Positions 24,365-35,913 of a stretch of 64,000 nucleotides of DNA are shown here, one piece after another. How positions within the stretch are numbered: position 1 is the stretch's first letter; each line of letters starts with the position of its first letter. The notes beneath the pieces were generated by a model. The model made no database searches and was not told the origin of the DNA. It saw nothing but the letters and a program-made list of their open reading frames with translations. Origin of the DNA: Hetaerina americana (taxonomy: Eukaryota > Arthropoda > Insecta > Odonata > Calopterygidae); assembly GCA_022747635.1 (NCBI GenBank), contig JAKTNV010000014.1, forward strand, positions 8,320,610 to 8,384,609, read 5' to 3'. A program made the position numbers and the translations under genes.

Positions 24365-24650
24365 TACTTAGAGAAACGGTCCATTATACGAACGCTCTGA
24401 CATAAGAAATATCTTGCTTCCCCTGGTATACCTTTTCTGAAAGTATTATACGACCGAATAGACTCTAAAACCAATTCACGGACACCCACCAATTATATTT
24501 TCTAATATGCATTACTAGCGTCTTGTGTGCACTTTTACCGTTGAGAGTATTTTAGGACGACATTTGAAGATGAAAAAATAGAACAATGGATCCCCATGTG
24601 GACTACAACTAACGAGTATTTGATATCCCAATAGTTTTTTTTACAATCCC
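24365..24650. other. Intergenic DNA
   Basis: Nothing recognised. Confidence 0.45.
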
Positions 24651-24658
24651 AAACTATG

Positions 24659-24722
24659 TGTGCATTCCCGATGCTGCATCAGGAATCAGTATCAGGAATG
24701 CGTGCATTCCTGATACTGCGTC
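24659..24722. repeat. 15-bp perfect stem-loop with partial direct repeat
   Basis: CAGTATCAGGAATGC (24687-24701), a GT loop, then the exact reverse complement (24704-24718). The right arm and its flank (GTGCATTCCTGATACTGCGTC) also resemble the sequence at 24659-24680 as a direct repeat. The unit may have arisen by duplication and inversion. No gene is associated. Confidence 0.8.
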
Positions 24723-24787
24723 TGCAAAAATGGAAGATAATTATAGGCAATTAAGTAAAAACAGTAGAATACTCTCCACCATCAATG

Positions 24788-24844
24788 AACACACACACAC
24801 ATATACATATATATATGTGTGTGTGTGTGTGTATTTGTATATAC

Positions 24845-24910
<66 letters not shown>
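24788..24910. repeat. Compound (CA)n/(TG)n-(TA)n microsatellite
   Basis: An ACAC run at 24789-24801, a TGTG run at 24817-24832 and a (TA)n tract at about 24857-24910 that directly abuts the RTE element. Tyr/Ile/His-rich frames here are spurious. Confidence 0.9.
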
Positions 24911-24915
<5 letters not shown>

Positions 24916-25204
24916 CTCCCCGGACTACAACCTTGACGTGGTGGAAGGGCTTGTGCGTTCCGATGACCCCTAGAGCTGTGCTGGCGGGAGTAATAAAAAT
25001 TGCTCCTGGTAGGGTCACCCATGCCAGATAGGTCGAAGGTTAGGAGCTAGACGAAAGGTAGTCCACGCAGCGTCTGTTCCTCAGTGAGGCGGCTGCAATG
25101 GCGTCTGATCCCAGTGGGGCGGCCAGTAAGTGATGGTGTCACGTTAAAAACAATATTGAGGAAGGCAATGGGAAACCACCTCAATTATCATTCCCTAGAA
25201 AAAT

Positions 25205-26350
25205 ATGATGGACAATAGAGATATTTTGAGTCCTGGCAACCACGGGGCTCGGCCCAATCGGCCGTGTGTCGTGCCCGGCAGCGGGGGAGGCAAGGCTTCC
25301 ACGGTCGTCATCCCACGAAACCCTTGCAAGGGAAAACCAGCAGCAGCAGGACAGAAGACGCAGGAGAAGAATACCAAATTAGTTAGAATAGGAACGTGGA
25401 ATGTTAGGACAATGATGAGGACAGCGAAATTGGAGAATGTTAAGCGAGAGATGCAAAGGGGAAATATAGATATTATAGGTCTATGCGAGGTGAGATGGAA
25501 AGATAGCGGGGATTACTGGAGTGATAAGTATAGAATAATATACAGCGGTGGGGACGAGAGCCAACGAGGGGTTGCCATAGTATTAAATGAAGAGGTAGGA
25601 AGAAGCGTAGTCAACATAGAGCAGGAAACGGATAGAATACTACTAGTGGAGATAAAAGCAGGACCGACGAACTTAGTTATTATTCAGGTATACATGCCAC
25701 CGAGCAACCATAAGGAAGAAGAGGTCGATAGGATATACGATCAGTTAGAGGACATGATCGCGTGTGTTCCTGCAGGGAAACATTTGATAGTGATGGGGGA
25801 TTGGAATGCGACGGTAGGCGAAGGAAGAGATAGTGATGAAGGGGGCGACTACGGTTTAGGCACGAGGAATGACCGCGGGGAGAAAGCAGTTGAGTTCTGC
25901 AGGAGACAGGGGTTAGTCATCACCAACACTTGGTTTAGACACCACAAAAGACGCAGGTATACATGGAAAATGCCAGGTGACACAGGAAGATATCAGCTAG
26001 ATTATATCCTGGTTAGACACAGGTTTAGGAATAGTGTGATAAATTCCCACAGCTTTCCGGGAGCGGATGCGGACTCAGACCACAATTTAGTTGTTATGAA
26101 ATGTAGCGTACGTTTCAAAAAGATAAGGCAGGGGCGGCGAGTTAGAAAATGGAATTTAGAAGCATTAAATGGGTTGAAAAGGAGGGAATACAAACAGGCG
26201 GTAGAGAAAATCATGGAGGATGGTAAATTGCTTAGTACTATCGAAGAAAAATGGGAAATGATCCAGAAAGGGTTGTCTGAAGCCGCAAAAGACACTATTG
26301 GAACCGGTAACGGTAAAAGGACTAGGAAACCATGGATCACGGATGATTAA
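25205..26350 (+). CDS. RTE endonuclease domain (N-terminal part of the polyprotein)
   Basis: 381 open codons from ATG 25205. An APE-like endonuclease domain spans residues about 60-300 with all family motifs: GTWNVRT (N66), LCEVRW (E95), VYMPPS (Y163), GDWNA (D199, N201), YQLDYIL (D266) and SDHNLV (D292, H293). In this family the domain nicks the target DNA to prime reverse transcription. No catalytic residue looks altered. The frame then runs to KPWITDD and stops at TAA 26348-26350, where a frameshift separates it from the reverse transcriptase. In an intact RTE both are one protein of about 1000 residues. The N-terminal 60 residues are basic and low in structure. The start is uncertain; the second codon is also ATG. 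Confidence 0.88.
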   Translation: MMDNRDILSPGNHGARPNRPCVVPGSGGGKASTVVIPRNPCKGKPAAAGQKTQEKNTKLVRIGTWNVRTMMRTAKLENVKREMQRGNIDIIGLCEVRWKDSGDYWSDKYRIIYSGGDESQRGVAIVLNEEVGRSVVNIEQETDRILLVEIKAGPTNLVIIQVYMPPSNHKEEEVDRIYDQLEDMIACVPAGKHLIVMGDWNATVGEGRDSDEGGDYGLGTRNDRGEKAVEFCRRQGLVITNTWFRHHKRRRYTWKMPGDTGRYQLDYILVRHRFRNSVINSHSFPGADADSDHNLVVMKCSVRFKKIRQGRRVRKWNLEALNGLKRREYKQAVEKIMEDGKLLSTIEEKWEMIQKGLSEAAKDTIGTGNGKRTRKPWITDD

Positions 26351-28174
26351 AAAGATGGATGAGCGGCGAAAATGGAAGAATATAAATACAGAATTAGGCA
26401 AAATGAAGTACAAATAATTGAACAATAAATTAAGGCGGGCAACAAATAAAGCAATAGAAGCATGGTGAAAGACGCAGTGCGAGGATATGGAAAATCTGCA
26501 GTGGAAGGGTGAAATCGGTTCGCTGTACAGCAAAGTTAAATCTTTATCGGGAAGTAATAAAAGGAGATCAACGATAGCAGTTAGAGATAAGGTGGGTAAG
26601 ATAATAGTTGACGCAGGAAAGATCCAAGAGAGATGGAAGGAGTACATAGAAGAACTATATAGTAAAGAACTCAGATCAACAAAGTTAGACATTGAAAAAG
26701 AAAATGACGTAGAGGAAGACAGCTTAGGTCCAGGCGTACTAGACAATGAGATAGAAAGGGCATCAAAAGAGATGAAACTAAATAAGGCCGTGGGGGTGGA
26801 TAACATTCCCGTGGAAATTTTAAAATGCTTAGGAAAATGTGGGAGGAAGAGGCTATATGGGCTGATCCGTAGTATTTATGAGGAGGGAATCTGGCCGGAA
26901 GACGTCGTGAGATCAGTTTTAGTTCCTATTCCGAAAAAGATAAAGGCTATATCATGTGAGGACTACAGGACGATAAGTTTGATATCCCACGCAGCTAAAG
27001 TTGTTCTCAGGATCATCAACAAAACGATAGAGAGTAGGGCAAATGATTACTTAGGGGATGATCAGTTTGGGTTTAGGAAGGGGAGAAGTACGCGTGATTC
27101 CATTGCAGTAATGAGATTATTAATCGAGGGGAATATAGAACACAACCAGGAGGTATTTGCCTGTTTCGTAGATTTCGAAAAAGAGTTTGATAGAGTGAAT
27201 TGGGAAAAACTAATGAGTATTCTGTAGAAAATAGGAATAGATTGGACGGAAAGGAGGCTAATCCGCAACCTGTACATGTCTCAGACTGCTCAGGTGCGGG
27301 TGGGAAACGGGGAGTCAGGATGGGCAGTGTTAGGAAGGGGTGTAAGGCAGGGTTGCCCATTATCACCGTTGCTGTTCAACCTGTATGCAGAGGAAATGAT
27401 CAAAGAGGCATGGGAAAACTCGAGGTAGGAATGAAAGTGGGAGGGGAATTCGTAAAATCAGTTAGGTTTTCTGATGACCAAGCTTTAGTTTGTCAGTTAG
27501 CCAAGGGGCTGCAAGCATTGCTGAGTGAATTGGAAATTCAGTGCGACAGGTATGGGATGAGAATCAATATTAATAAAACAAAGGTTATGCGATTTTCTAG
27601 AAAGAAAAAGGCCAAGCTTAACATTAAAATAGGAGGGCAAAAACTAGAGCAGGTAGAACAGTTTACGTATCTCGGTAGTGTTTTGGACCAACACGGTCAA
27701 AGTAGTAGGGACGTAAGGAGAAGAATTGCGCTAGGCAAAAAGGCTTTCGCAAGGAGGAGGGAGTTGATGACGGGGACGTTGAGTAAGGATGTTAAGAAAA
27801 TACTCGTAAAAACTTTGATACGGAGCGTAGCTATGTACGGCGCAGAAACGTGGTCATTGAAGCAGGAGGATAGACGTAGACTGGAGGCTTTTGAAATGTG
27901 GGTGTGGAGAAGAATAGAGAAGGTGAAATGGACAGAGAAGAAAACAAATGAGGAAGTACTTGGTATGGTGGGCGAAGAGAGGTGTTTGTTGGGAGAAATC
28001 CTATGGAGGCAGGAAAAGTGGATGAAGGGGGTGTTGACCGGCAGCGAGATGTTGAAGACTGTGATAGAGGGGAGAATGTTGGGCAAAAGAGGAGAGGGAA
28101 GGAACAGGATAGGGATGTTGGACGGGATGAAGGGAGGACGAAAGTACTCAGAGATGAAGAGGGACCTGATATAG
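26351..28174 (+). pseudogene. RTE reverse transcriptase, broken
   Basis: The continuation of the RTE polyprotein. After the frameshift near 26348 the frame reads KMDERRKWKN, with stops at 26415-26417 (TAA) and 26466-26468 (TGA). It is then open from 26487 with NKAVGVDNIPVEIL, EDYRTISLISHAAKVVLRI, QFGFRKGRSTRD and the first catalytic motif CFVDFEKEFDRVNW. A TAG at 27225-27227 interrupts it. The same frame goes on to GVRQGCPLSPLLFNLY and ends near 27425 with another frameshift. The next frame begins with the catalytic motif FSDD (27467-27478; usually FADD), and then runs through the RTE-type C-terminus: FTYLGSVLDQHG, RSVAMYGAETWSLK, WVWRRIEKVKW and TNEEVLGMV. It stops at 28172-28174. In total three stops and two frameshifts make it inactive, though every motif is well preserved, suggesting moderate age. 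Confidence 0.9.
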
Positions 28175-28269
28175 AGTAGGATGATGGATTTTGTGTTTTG
28201 TTAGGAGTAATAAAATGTTTGTTTGGTAGTTGTGTCCATCCAAAAACCTACCTTAACCGGTAGATTACC

Positions 28270-28289
<20 letters not shown>

Positions 28290-28348
<59 letters not shown>
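28290..28348. repeat. (TA)n microsatellite
   Basis: A pure TA tract of about 58 bases directly after the A run of the RTE element, matching the TA tract before its 5' end. Confidence 0.92.
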
Positions 28349-28350
<2 letters not shown>

Positions 28351-29923
28351 CAACTAGTAGTAAAGCAGCGTTTTTATAAGCTCTTTTTAAATTGGATAAT
28401 ATTTTTACAGAGACTAACAGTTTATTTTGAAAAATTAAAGAATATTTTGTTTCTCAATTAGACTATTCGTGACAAAAATTTGAAAGTTCGACTTTCCCCG
28501 AACAAAAACTTATAAGATGCGATCATTATTAACAGACTTCATCATGAGCGGTGATCTCTTTAGCAGTATATTTGATTCCCTAGGTGCAACAAACTTCCTT
28601 TCATTTGAAAGTACTATATCGTATTCCACTGTCTTCGCCAAACTAAATCACAAATCGAATAACAAAATTTCCTTCGACCTGCCTTCTTCTCTTGCGCCTT
28701 AGAATGTAAAATAGAAGTAGCCTTGCCTTTCCTTTTCCATTAAGCCTAATGTAGACCAAGAGATGATTACGTAAGCATAGTAAAGTTTGAAGTGGGACGG
28801 ACGGGATATCAAGAGCGCAAAGTAGTGGAAAGCTGCAGTGAACAAATCGTAGCACTGAAATTAGGATGATTTAAAAAAAATATGACCTCGGTTGCATTAA
28901 AATTATATATGAGGGGAGGAAATTCACAGAGATGTTTTGAAAGTTCGTGATTTCAAAATGTTCTCATTCCCTGATCAATAATATGTGCAGGTGATTCTAT
29001 GTTTTATTCCATGTATCAGTACAAATTCTCCTTACAAAAGCCTACCACAGCACCTGAATGAAGGAGACAGGACCCATTATCTATGAAAAATCAATTTAGC
29101 ACGTTACGCGCATGTCTAACCAGATTAGAAGAGCTATCAAGCAGTAGAAAATAACAAAAGTTATCCTCAGGGATGCTAAGGAATTATTTCATGTTAAGTA
29201 CTCAAATGAAAGCATGGTCACATGTAGCAACGTTTTAAAAGTTCTCCGAAACATAGGTACGAAACATAAATACTCGTATTTTCGGATACATTTCGTTTCT
29301 GAACTCATTTACGTAATTTTATAACTGTTTTCTCAATTATTTTAACAAAACACATCGTTAATTTAATGGTTCTCGTAATTCCCAACGGTAACACCCACAA
29401 AAAACTTTGGTTTTAAATTATTTACCTCATTATCTCCACACGTACGCATATGCCAGTGTGGTAACTTTTATATGTCCAAGAAGAAGTACTTGATAATACT
29501 GAAAGTTTAAATTATTTCAAGACAACTTACATACCAAAAAATTGAGCTTCTATCCCTAGAAAAATAAAGAGCTACACATAAAAAATTTCCAATTGGGAAT
29601 GTATTTCCGTGAATTATTTTTCAATCATAACCGTCCCCATATATTTTCTGTATTAAATAAAACATAATTTAAAATATTTCCCAGCCCCCTAACAAAGTGC
29701 TAGCAATTGAGAGAGAGTAGATAGCCCGGATTGTTATTAGTTTCCTGAAGTAAACCACCATGAGGTACGTACGAGGCACGTACGCATTCTCTCCTTTCGA
29801 AATTCTTAACTTGTACTTTTTCACTACGAATGCTTTTTAGATCGCTGGTCCACATGATAATGGTGAATGGTGCGACATATAAGTCAAGCCTTTATGTGTT
29901 CAATTGCTTTCAAGCGATGAGGC

Positions 29924-29925
<2 letters not shown>
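28349..29925. other. AT-rich intergenic DNA
   Basis: No feature recognised. Confidence 0.5.
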
Positions 29926-29983
<58 letters not shown>

Positions 29984-29993
29984 AACACACATA
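29926..29993. repeat. (TA)n-(CA)n microsatellite
   Basis: A TA tract at about 29926-29967 passes into ACAC repeats up to about 29990. Confidence 0.9.
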
Positions 29994-30169
29994 TACGGGA
30001 GGTAACCTCAAACGAAACGTGGGGACGAGTAGCCTTGTCTCTAATATACGAGTATAACCATCGCTTCAATTTAATTAAAACGGTGGTTGACAAGTTTTTA
30101 TAAAAAGAATGAAGCTTTTCTCTCAGTTGTGCACAATTTTAACCTACGATTTTTGACCCCTGAACCCAT
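29994..30169. other. Intergenic DNA
   Basis: Nothing recognised. Confidence 0.4.
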
Positions 30170-31130
30170 CTGAGCCCCTTCTCTTTACATATCCCTATCT
30201 CTTCTTTTCTCAATCCTGTGTATATCTACTCCAGCCCCTGCTCTCCATCCCTCTCCCACAAACACCCTGGAAACACACACACACGCACACACTAGCGCAA
30301 ACAAACTTTCGTCTCAGTCCAACGCCTTCCTGGTTGTCAACTCGGGAACTAATTCAACAAGCCACCCGCCTCTAACCTCCCACTCTTCCATCTTGCTATT
30401 TCACCGCCAACCATTCGCACGGGTTTCCTTATTCTCAGAACCTTCATCCACCCACGTCGTCGCGCGGCCCCCTCCACTCCTACAGACTTCCGCCTACCTT
30501 CAATTCGTGCTCGAATTCTACCGCACTCCATCTCCTTTGCCATTCAGTCCATTCTCTGCCCTCACGCATTCTCCCACCTCGCGCCCCTCCCTCTCCTTTT
30601 ACTCGCTACTGTCTCCTCCCTCCGCATCTCACTCAACCCCCCCTCACTCTAGTACACTCATCCCGTTCTTCCATCCCAACCCTCTCCGATTTCTCAAAAC
30701 CTCATCTTTTCGAACCAAACCATCCATCATATTCTTCTCCCTCCATCACCTAAGTCTCTCTCTCTCTCTCTGTTCCTGCCTCTTCTCCTCTCCTTGGCTT
30801 CCATTCCCTGTGACTGCCCCATGTTCTGTCGCCAACAATTTCTCGTTCCAAATATTCTCTCCATTTCTTTCCTCACCAACTTTTTTTTCCTTCCTGTCCC
30901 GTTAGCTTAGTTACAGAGAGACCTATCTTCAACGCGCCCGCTACTCCTCAACTCCCAGTCAGCTGGGTACTGCCCTACCTACTACACTATTCCCAGATAT
31001 TGCAGTCCATCATCTACCAGATTCTTTCTCTCATTTTGATTTCAGACCCGTAGCTTCATCAGACATTCTTAACCCCATAATAGTCTTATTTTTCCTCCCC
31101 CTGCCACTCACATTTTTCTCCGAGGATGCA
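30170..31130. repeat. Pyrimidine-rich block with (CT)n (plus strand)
   Basis: About 1 kb of CT-dominated plus strand, with (AC)n near 30275-30292 and a (TC)n run near 30752-30770. The 170-codon plus frame (30393-30905) is Ser/Pro/Leu/Phe-rich, without recognisable domains, and is probably compositional. Confidence 0.55.
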
Positions 31131-32530
31131 AGGCGGAGTCCCGCAGTTCATCAATCAACTTGGCTATCCAATTTTTCTTCCACGAGGAAACTTAAGCGGA
31201 AGGATGCTAGGGAAAATAGTACCACATCTTTCCCGTAAATACTTTTGCGGAAATTCGTCCAATAAAATTTTAATTAAAAATGTGATATAATAAGAAATAC
31301 CAGCAATAATTCTCTCTAAGCTTTATTTAAATTCGTTCATGAAGCAAATAGTTATTTCACACAAACTTTAACGACGCGTATGTTAGATGAAAATGACCGA
31401 ATTTATAAAAAAAACTATTTGCTGAATTCCATCAACAAATTAGGAAAATAAATAAACATAAATCTTTGGACAACTACATTTTAAATCAGACACATTAAAA
31501 GAATTTAACAAATTAAAATATGGTTAGATAATTTTGAGCAACTTATCTTGAAAGCAAATATATCAGCAAATGTGTAGCGACTTAAAACAGCCTTTTATTA
31601 GCCCCTAATGCCCTAACATCAACTTTATAAATCATTAAAATACTTTCACCTTGTTGTTTAGTGTTCATCAAAAAAAGTGATACAATGAGAATAAAGCAAA
31701 AATACAAGTCTGAATTTTCAAAAAATCCTTGATAAGTTAATCACACCACCGCATTGATTTTCCACTGTCGAATTGGAAAATATTAATTTTCATGCACCAA
31801 TGTTTTCCATTTAAAATGCATCGAATGAAAAGTAAGACCAATCGAGCGTGAATTCATTCACAACCAAACCCAAACAAGACATGGGTTTGAAATAAAACTA
31901 TTTATAGGATCGCATGAATGGATCTATAAACTCGCGTGACGGAGAATCATTCTCGTGACCGCTTGTAATTTTTCCGCAAGCTGCATAAAAATCCACATTA
32001 TTGGAATCTCCGTTTTCACCCTTTCTTCCTTCACAAATCAGGGAATATATAACCCAACAGCTTAGAAATTCTACGTTTTTCCAGCATTCCTACTTCCTCA
32101 GGACACCTAATCTTTTCCAATTCACATTTTATTTTCACCCAGTATAATTATTACTAAGTTAAAGCAAGATGCAGAATGCGGCACCATTAGTCATCTGGGG
32201 AGTTAATAAAAAATGCAATAGTTAGGGAATACTTTTTTAATCCAGCAAACATGGAAAATCGAATTTTATGGCATGAATAAAATTTGCTCAAAAATTAATT
32301 TTTAAAAATACCTTCAAAATATTTTGTTCTGCCGCATTAAAAAGCTTTTTTCATTCCTGAAACAGATCGAATTCTGGAATATCGATGAGGGTTAAATTAT
32401 CGGTTAAAGTTTAATTCTAAAAACCTGCTTTTCACATTATATCACGGTGAGATGCCCAAGTGCATTAACTGCAGAGGTATGTATTCATATATTTGTTCTA
32501 TGGCACTGGTAATGTAAAACGTAGGCCTTC
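31131..32530. other. AT-rich intergenic DNA
   Basis: No feature recognised. The base composition switches abruptly from the CT-rich block to AT-rich DNA near 31200. Confidence 0.5.
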
Positions 32531-33710
32531 AGCGAAACATCAATGGACACATTCAAACGCTCTTTCTTTCATCCATACCGCTTTTCATATTCAACGGAAA
32601 ATTCTTTCCATCCCCGCCTCACCTTACACACGCACACAAATCTCTTTCCGATCTTCATCAGTGCTATTCTGCGCTTAATTTCCCGTCCATCTTCTTCCCT
32701 TTCATCTCTTTGGGCCTTAAATCCATTTCTATTTCCCCTCTGGTTTTCATGGCACACTTTTCAACAGAACAAATAATGACCAACCCATCTATTTTTTTTC
32801 CATTCACTACCCCTCACGATAACGCATGGAAAAAATGTAGCATCCCCTCCCGTGACTTCATCTCCCTCTCAAATAAATAAATAAAACCTCACCCCGCACC
32901 CACCCTCGTCCAAAAAACCTTCCGCTTTTACTCGATTCCTCACTCCTCTTCCTCTCGCTCGCATCCATTGCCACAAACGAATCTCATTTCTCCGCGGCGA
33001 AACTCTCACGCTAACATACGGCCCTCCGAAAGCGTCACGACTGCTTCCATTAAAATAAAAAGATAACTCATCCTCCAAACACATCAACCATGTCTCCTTC
33101 CCTCTCACATGCATTCCCAGCGAATTCCACGCCTACACCCTTCCACTCTCTCTCTCTTTTTTATTCTCCCTCCCTACAGCCGTGATCCAGCAAAGCACCT
33201 CCCCTTAGCATTTCTCCCAATTCCTCATATCACCATCCGCTGCACCTCATTCCACATCCCGAGCCGTCGCTTGCAAAAAACACTCGTGAGTATTGGCGAA
33301 AAAATGTTGAACTAAGGCGAGAGGGAGTGAGACACAAACCGACAGATATAAAATAGAAAAATCCCCTCCTTAATACCCTAATTCCCTTCAATTTTTCACC
33401 AACCCCTCTCCTTTCCCCGCAACCCATTTTTTTCCTTCGCAAGCCCTTTCAACTCCTCCATCCACACCCTCTTTTTACATTCTTAGCCGAACCTTCCGCC
33501 CCTTGCGTGTCCAGTCCCCAACTCCGTTCCCTTTCCGGAGTCGATAAAATGCGAAGCGATTTTTTTATATATGCGTCAATCTCTCACAGACTATTTTTCA
33601 CTTACCCCTATCCTCCTCGCGCGTATTTCTACACTTCCCCGAGCATACAAGCCTTTTACGCGCCCCATCCCTCTCTCATCCCGCATTCATCTCGTAGATT
33701 TATTGGAGAA
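32531..33710. repeat. Pyrimidine-rich block (plus strand)
   Basis: Over 1 kb of pyrimidine-biased plus strand with (CT)n near 33147-33158. Several 60-80 codon frames on both strands overlap in conflicting phases. No family recognised. Confidence 0.55.
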
Positions 33711-34625
33711 AGGGGAAGATAAGAAGGAATTCTATTTTCAAGGGGAAAAAATAATAAAATATCACTACCTCGTCCAAAATGTGAATAAAACTTATTTTTC
33801 TTTCCCCTAAATTAAAATAGCACACTTTAATTGCTAACAGCCCATGCCACAAGCCCTTATTATTATTAATATAAAATGTTACAAGACATGGTAACGTGCG
33901 TGTAAATCAATATGCAGCTAAACAATTTCCACACGAAGTTCATTTTTGCATCTCACATTACACCGTGAAAATTAATGTGCAGAAAATAAAAGGACTTGGC
34001 TTTTGAAATCATGCTCATAGTAACCTTCAGGATTAAATTCAGCAGAAGATAAACATACGATCGAGATTGAATAATTGCACAGTACATTGACCGTAAGAAT
34101 TCCTTTTGGAGCTTAAAAGTTTATTCCACGTAAATATAAAATTCTGTGAAAATAAAAGCAAATAAATGCGCCAAAGGAAACATTCCAGAAAAGTATGAAG
34201 CTTTCTCTTTGTAAGAAAGTTTTCTTCTTAGATCTTTGAGCATTCTTTTTTCCTATAACTTTATAAAATTGGTCGGCATAACACGGTCGGCCATTTAAAT
34301 TTGAACTGCTGTCCGTAATCGCGTCAAAAACAATACATCTTTCTAAAAACCTGATACGTGTCTAAAACCATTAGCTACCGTTGTAATAAAAACCTCTATC
34401 AGACCAAATGAAGCATTCATCTCAGGGTTGCTAAAAATACTTTTAAATAAATACAAATGTGTAGGAGCGACAAATGATCTTTCAAATCTTACCTAAATTA
34501 TTCCTCAAAAACAAAAGAGCACATGTTTTTCCTGAATTATCCTTACAAAAAATTCAGGATTGAAATCAGATCATATTCCGCATCGCGAGGAAAAAATCGA
34601 TGTAAAATGCGAGGATTTTAAAACT
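33711..34625. other. AT-rich intergenic DNA
   Basis: No feature recognised. Confidence 0.5.
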
Positions 34626-34680
34626 CTGGACGGTGGAATTATGTTCAGAATAATTATCTGAACATAATCTGTCCGACCAG
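34626..34680. repeat. 55-nt imperfect stem-loop
   Basis: ATTATGTTCAGA (34638-34649) pairs perfectly with TCTGAACATAAT (34657-34668) around a 7-base loop. Outside a small internal loop, CTGGACGG (34626-34633) pairs with CCGACCAG (34673-34680) with one mismatch. This could be a small-RNA-type hairpin, a tiny foldback element or chance. Confidence 0.7.
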
Positions 34681-35710
34681 ATTATTCATATTACTGGGTA
34701 CCTCACATAATGTTCACGGACTCGAGTCCTCTGAGCAATTGTTTTCATTAAAATCTGACCGCTCAGTCCGTGGGAAAACTGCTTTAAGTCCTAGTGGATC
34801 AGGTTCCAAAGGAAACATAAGCCACAAAAACCGTCTACTTGAATAAATAAAAATGGGACAGGGAAAACGTTTAGCCTCCGCTTAAAAATCTTTTTGTCAG
34901 AAGTTATATCAATGACTGCGATCATGTTATATATTTCGAGGGGGTCACATACGTAGAATCAAAGAAACAGAGTCCAGAACCAACCAGACCGTCCTTTACT
35001 CTCCAACACTTAGCAATAATTACCAAAGGTCCCTTAAATTTCTCCTCTAATGCCAAATACTCTCCATTAATACTTGCTCTTTCAGGTATTATCTGTGCAC
35101 AGTTTAGAGTGTATATATGTAGATTTAATGCTTATGAAAGAATTATTTAACACTCCCTTAAAAATTTTAAATCGTCCATCATAAGAAGCGACAATGTATG
35201 TACATTTTAAAATTACTCACGTCTTACTGCAGGGTGCGGCAACATAACTTCTTAATTTGAATTTGAAAAAAGACAGTTATATTGCCTCACCCTATATTTG
35301 AGAAATTTATTTGATATATTTGGCTTGTTAGCTTCGCTTAAATCGTTGCCTGAATGAATCAAATCTGCTTTCTCGTATTCCTTCGATACTCATTCATCGG
35401 TTTTTCAGAAATAAAAGCACATGAGTTACATCCATAAATGAAGTAAATGATCCTTATTACGTCATTTGTGCTAATAGATGCGCGTGTCACCCAGATGCTT
35501 AATCCGTGCCAAGATCAATAACGGAGTAACTGGAGGAAGAAAGAAAAGCTAAGATGAAAAGCGCACGACGGCGATATCCTACACAAAAATTTAACAATAC
35601 AGCGCACCGCGCACTACTTTTTAACGTCCTACCTTACAAGCGTTATAATACGCCTGGTAGTCCTGTTCACTAAATGCTTTACAAAGAAATGCAAAACCAG
35701 CAACAAATAC
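34681..35710. other. AT-rich intergenic DNA
   Basis: No feature recognised. Confidence 0.5.
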
Positions 35711-35745
35711 TTCAATGCAACATTTTCAGAGTGTAAAAATCATTC

Positions 35746-35817
35746 GCCATGAATGGGATTCGAACCCAGATCCCTCAATATCCGGTCGAGTGCTTTAGCC
35801 ACTTAAGCTATCGAGGC
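35746..35817 (-). tRNA. tRNA-like sequence, left palindrome arm (probable SINE head or pseudo-tRNA)
   Basis: The 72-nt minus-strand sequence fits a cloverleaf. Acceptor arms GCCTCGA and TCATGGC give 5 of 7 pairs; D-stem GCTT/AAGC is perfect with GG in its loop. The anticodon stem is CTCGA/TTGAG with loop CCGGATA, and the T-arm is TGGG-TTCGAAT-CCCA. A-box-like TAGCTTAAGTGG and B-box GGTTCGAATCC are present. The anticodon position reads GGA, but base 33 is C where U is expected, and there is no long variable arm as in a serine tRNA. I therefore read it as a tRNA-derived repeat head and not a working tRNA. Confidence 0.6.
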
Positions 35818-35841
35818 GTCCTCTTAAACGTTTAAAAGGAC

Positions 35842-35913
35842 GAATCGATAGCTTAAGTGGCTAAAGCACTCGACTGGATATTGAGGGATCTCGGTTCGAA
35901 TGTCAGTCAAGGC
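35842..35913 (+). tRNA. tRNA-like sequence, right palindrome arm (probable SINE head or pseudo-tRNA)
   Basis: Mirror partner of the left arm on the plus strand, also 72 nt. D-stem GCTT/AAGC and anticodon stem CTCGA/TTGAG are kept; the loop CTGGATA here has the normal U at position 33 and GGA at the anticodon position. The T-arm is weaker (CTCGG-TTCGAAT-GTCAG) and the acceptor arms GAATCGA/TCAAGGC pair worse than on the left. Changes at the T-arm and acceptor suggest decay without selection for tRNA function. Confidence 0.55.

Larger units (their letters stand above)
24911..28289 (+). mobile_element. Near-full-length RTE-clade non-LTR retrotransposon
   Basis: An element of about 3.4 kb, the size of a complete RTE. 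It has a GC-rich 5' region of about 300 bases containing the motif GGCAATGGGAAACCACCTC, which I associate with arthropod RTE elements. An apurinic-type endonuclease frame, a reverse-transcriptase region and a short 3' untranslated end with GGTAGATTACC follow, then an A run at 28272-28289. No LTRs are present. (TA)n microsatellite lies immediately on both sides (to 24910 and from 28289), so insertion within a TA tract is likely and the target duplication cannot be delimited. The coding part is broken. Truncated relatives lie at 4955, 19190, 48050 and 55590. Assignment to RTE rests on domain order, length and the C-terminal region. Confidence 0.92.

Noticed and set aside
26165..26806. 213-codon minus-strand frame inside the RTE element
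   Set aside because: Antisense shadow of the RTE coding region, which has clear motifs on the plus strand.
30393..30905. 170-codon plus-strand frame
   Set aside because: CT-rich low complexity with no domain.
35746..35913. Two functional serine tRNA genes (GGA anticodon)
   Set aside because: No long variable arm, weak acceptor pairing, C at position 33 on one side, and a palindromic repeat context. A tRNA-derived repeat fits better.
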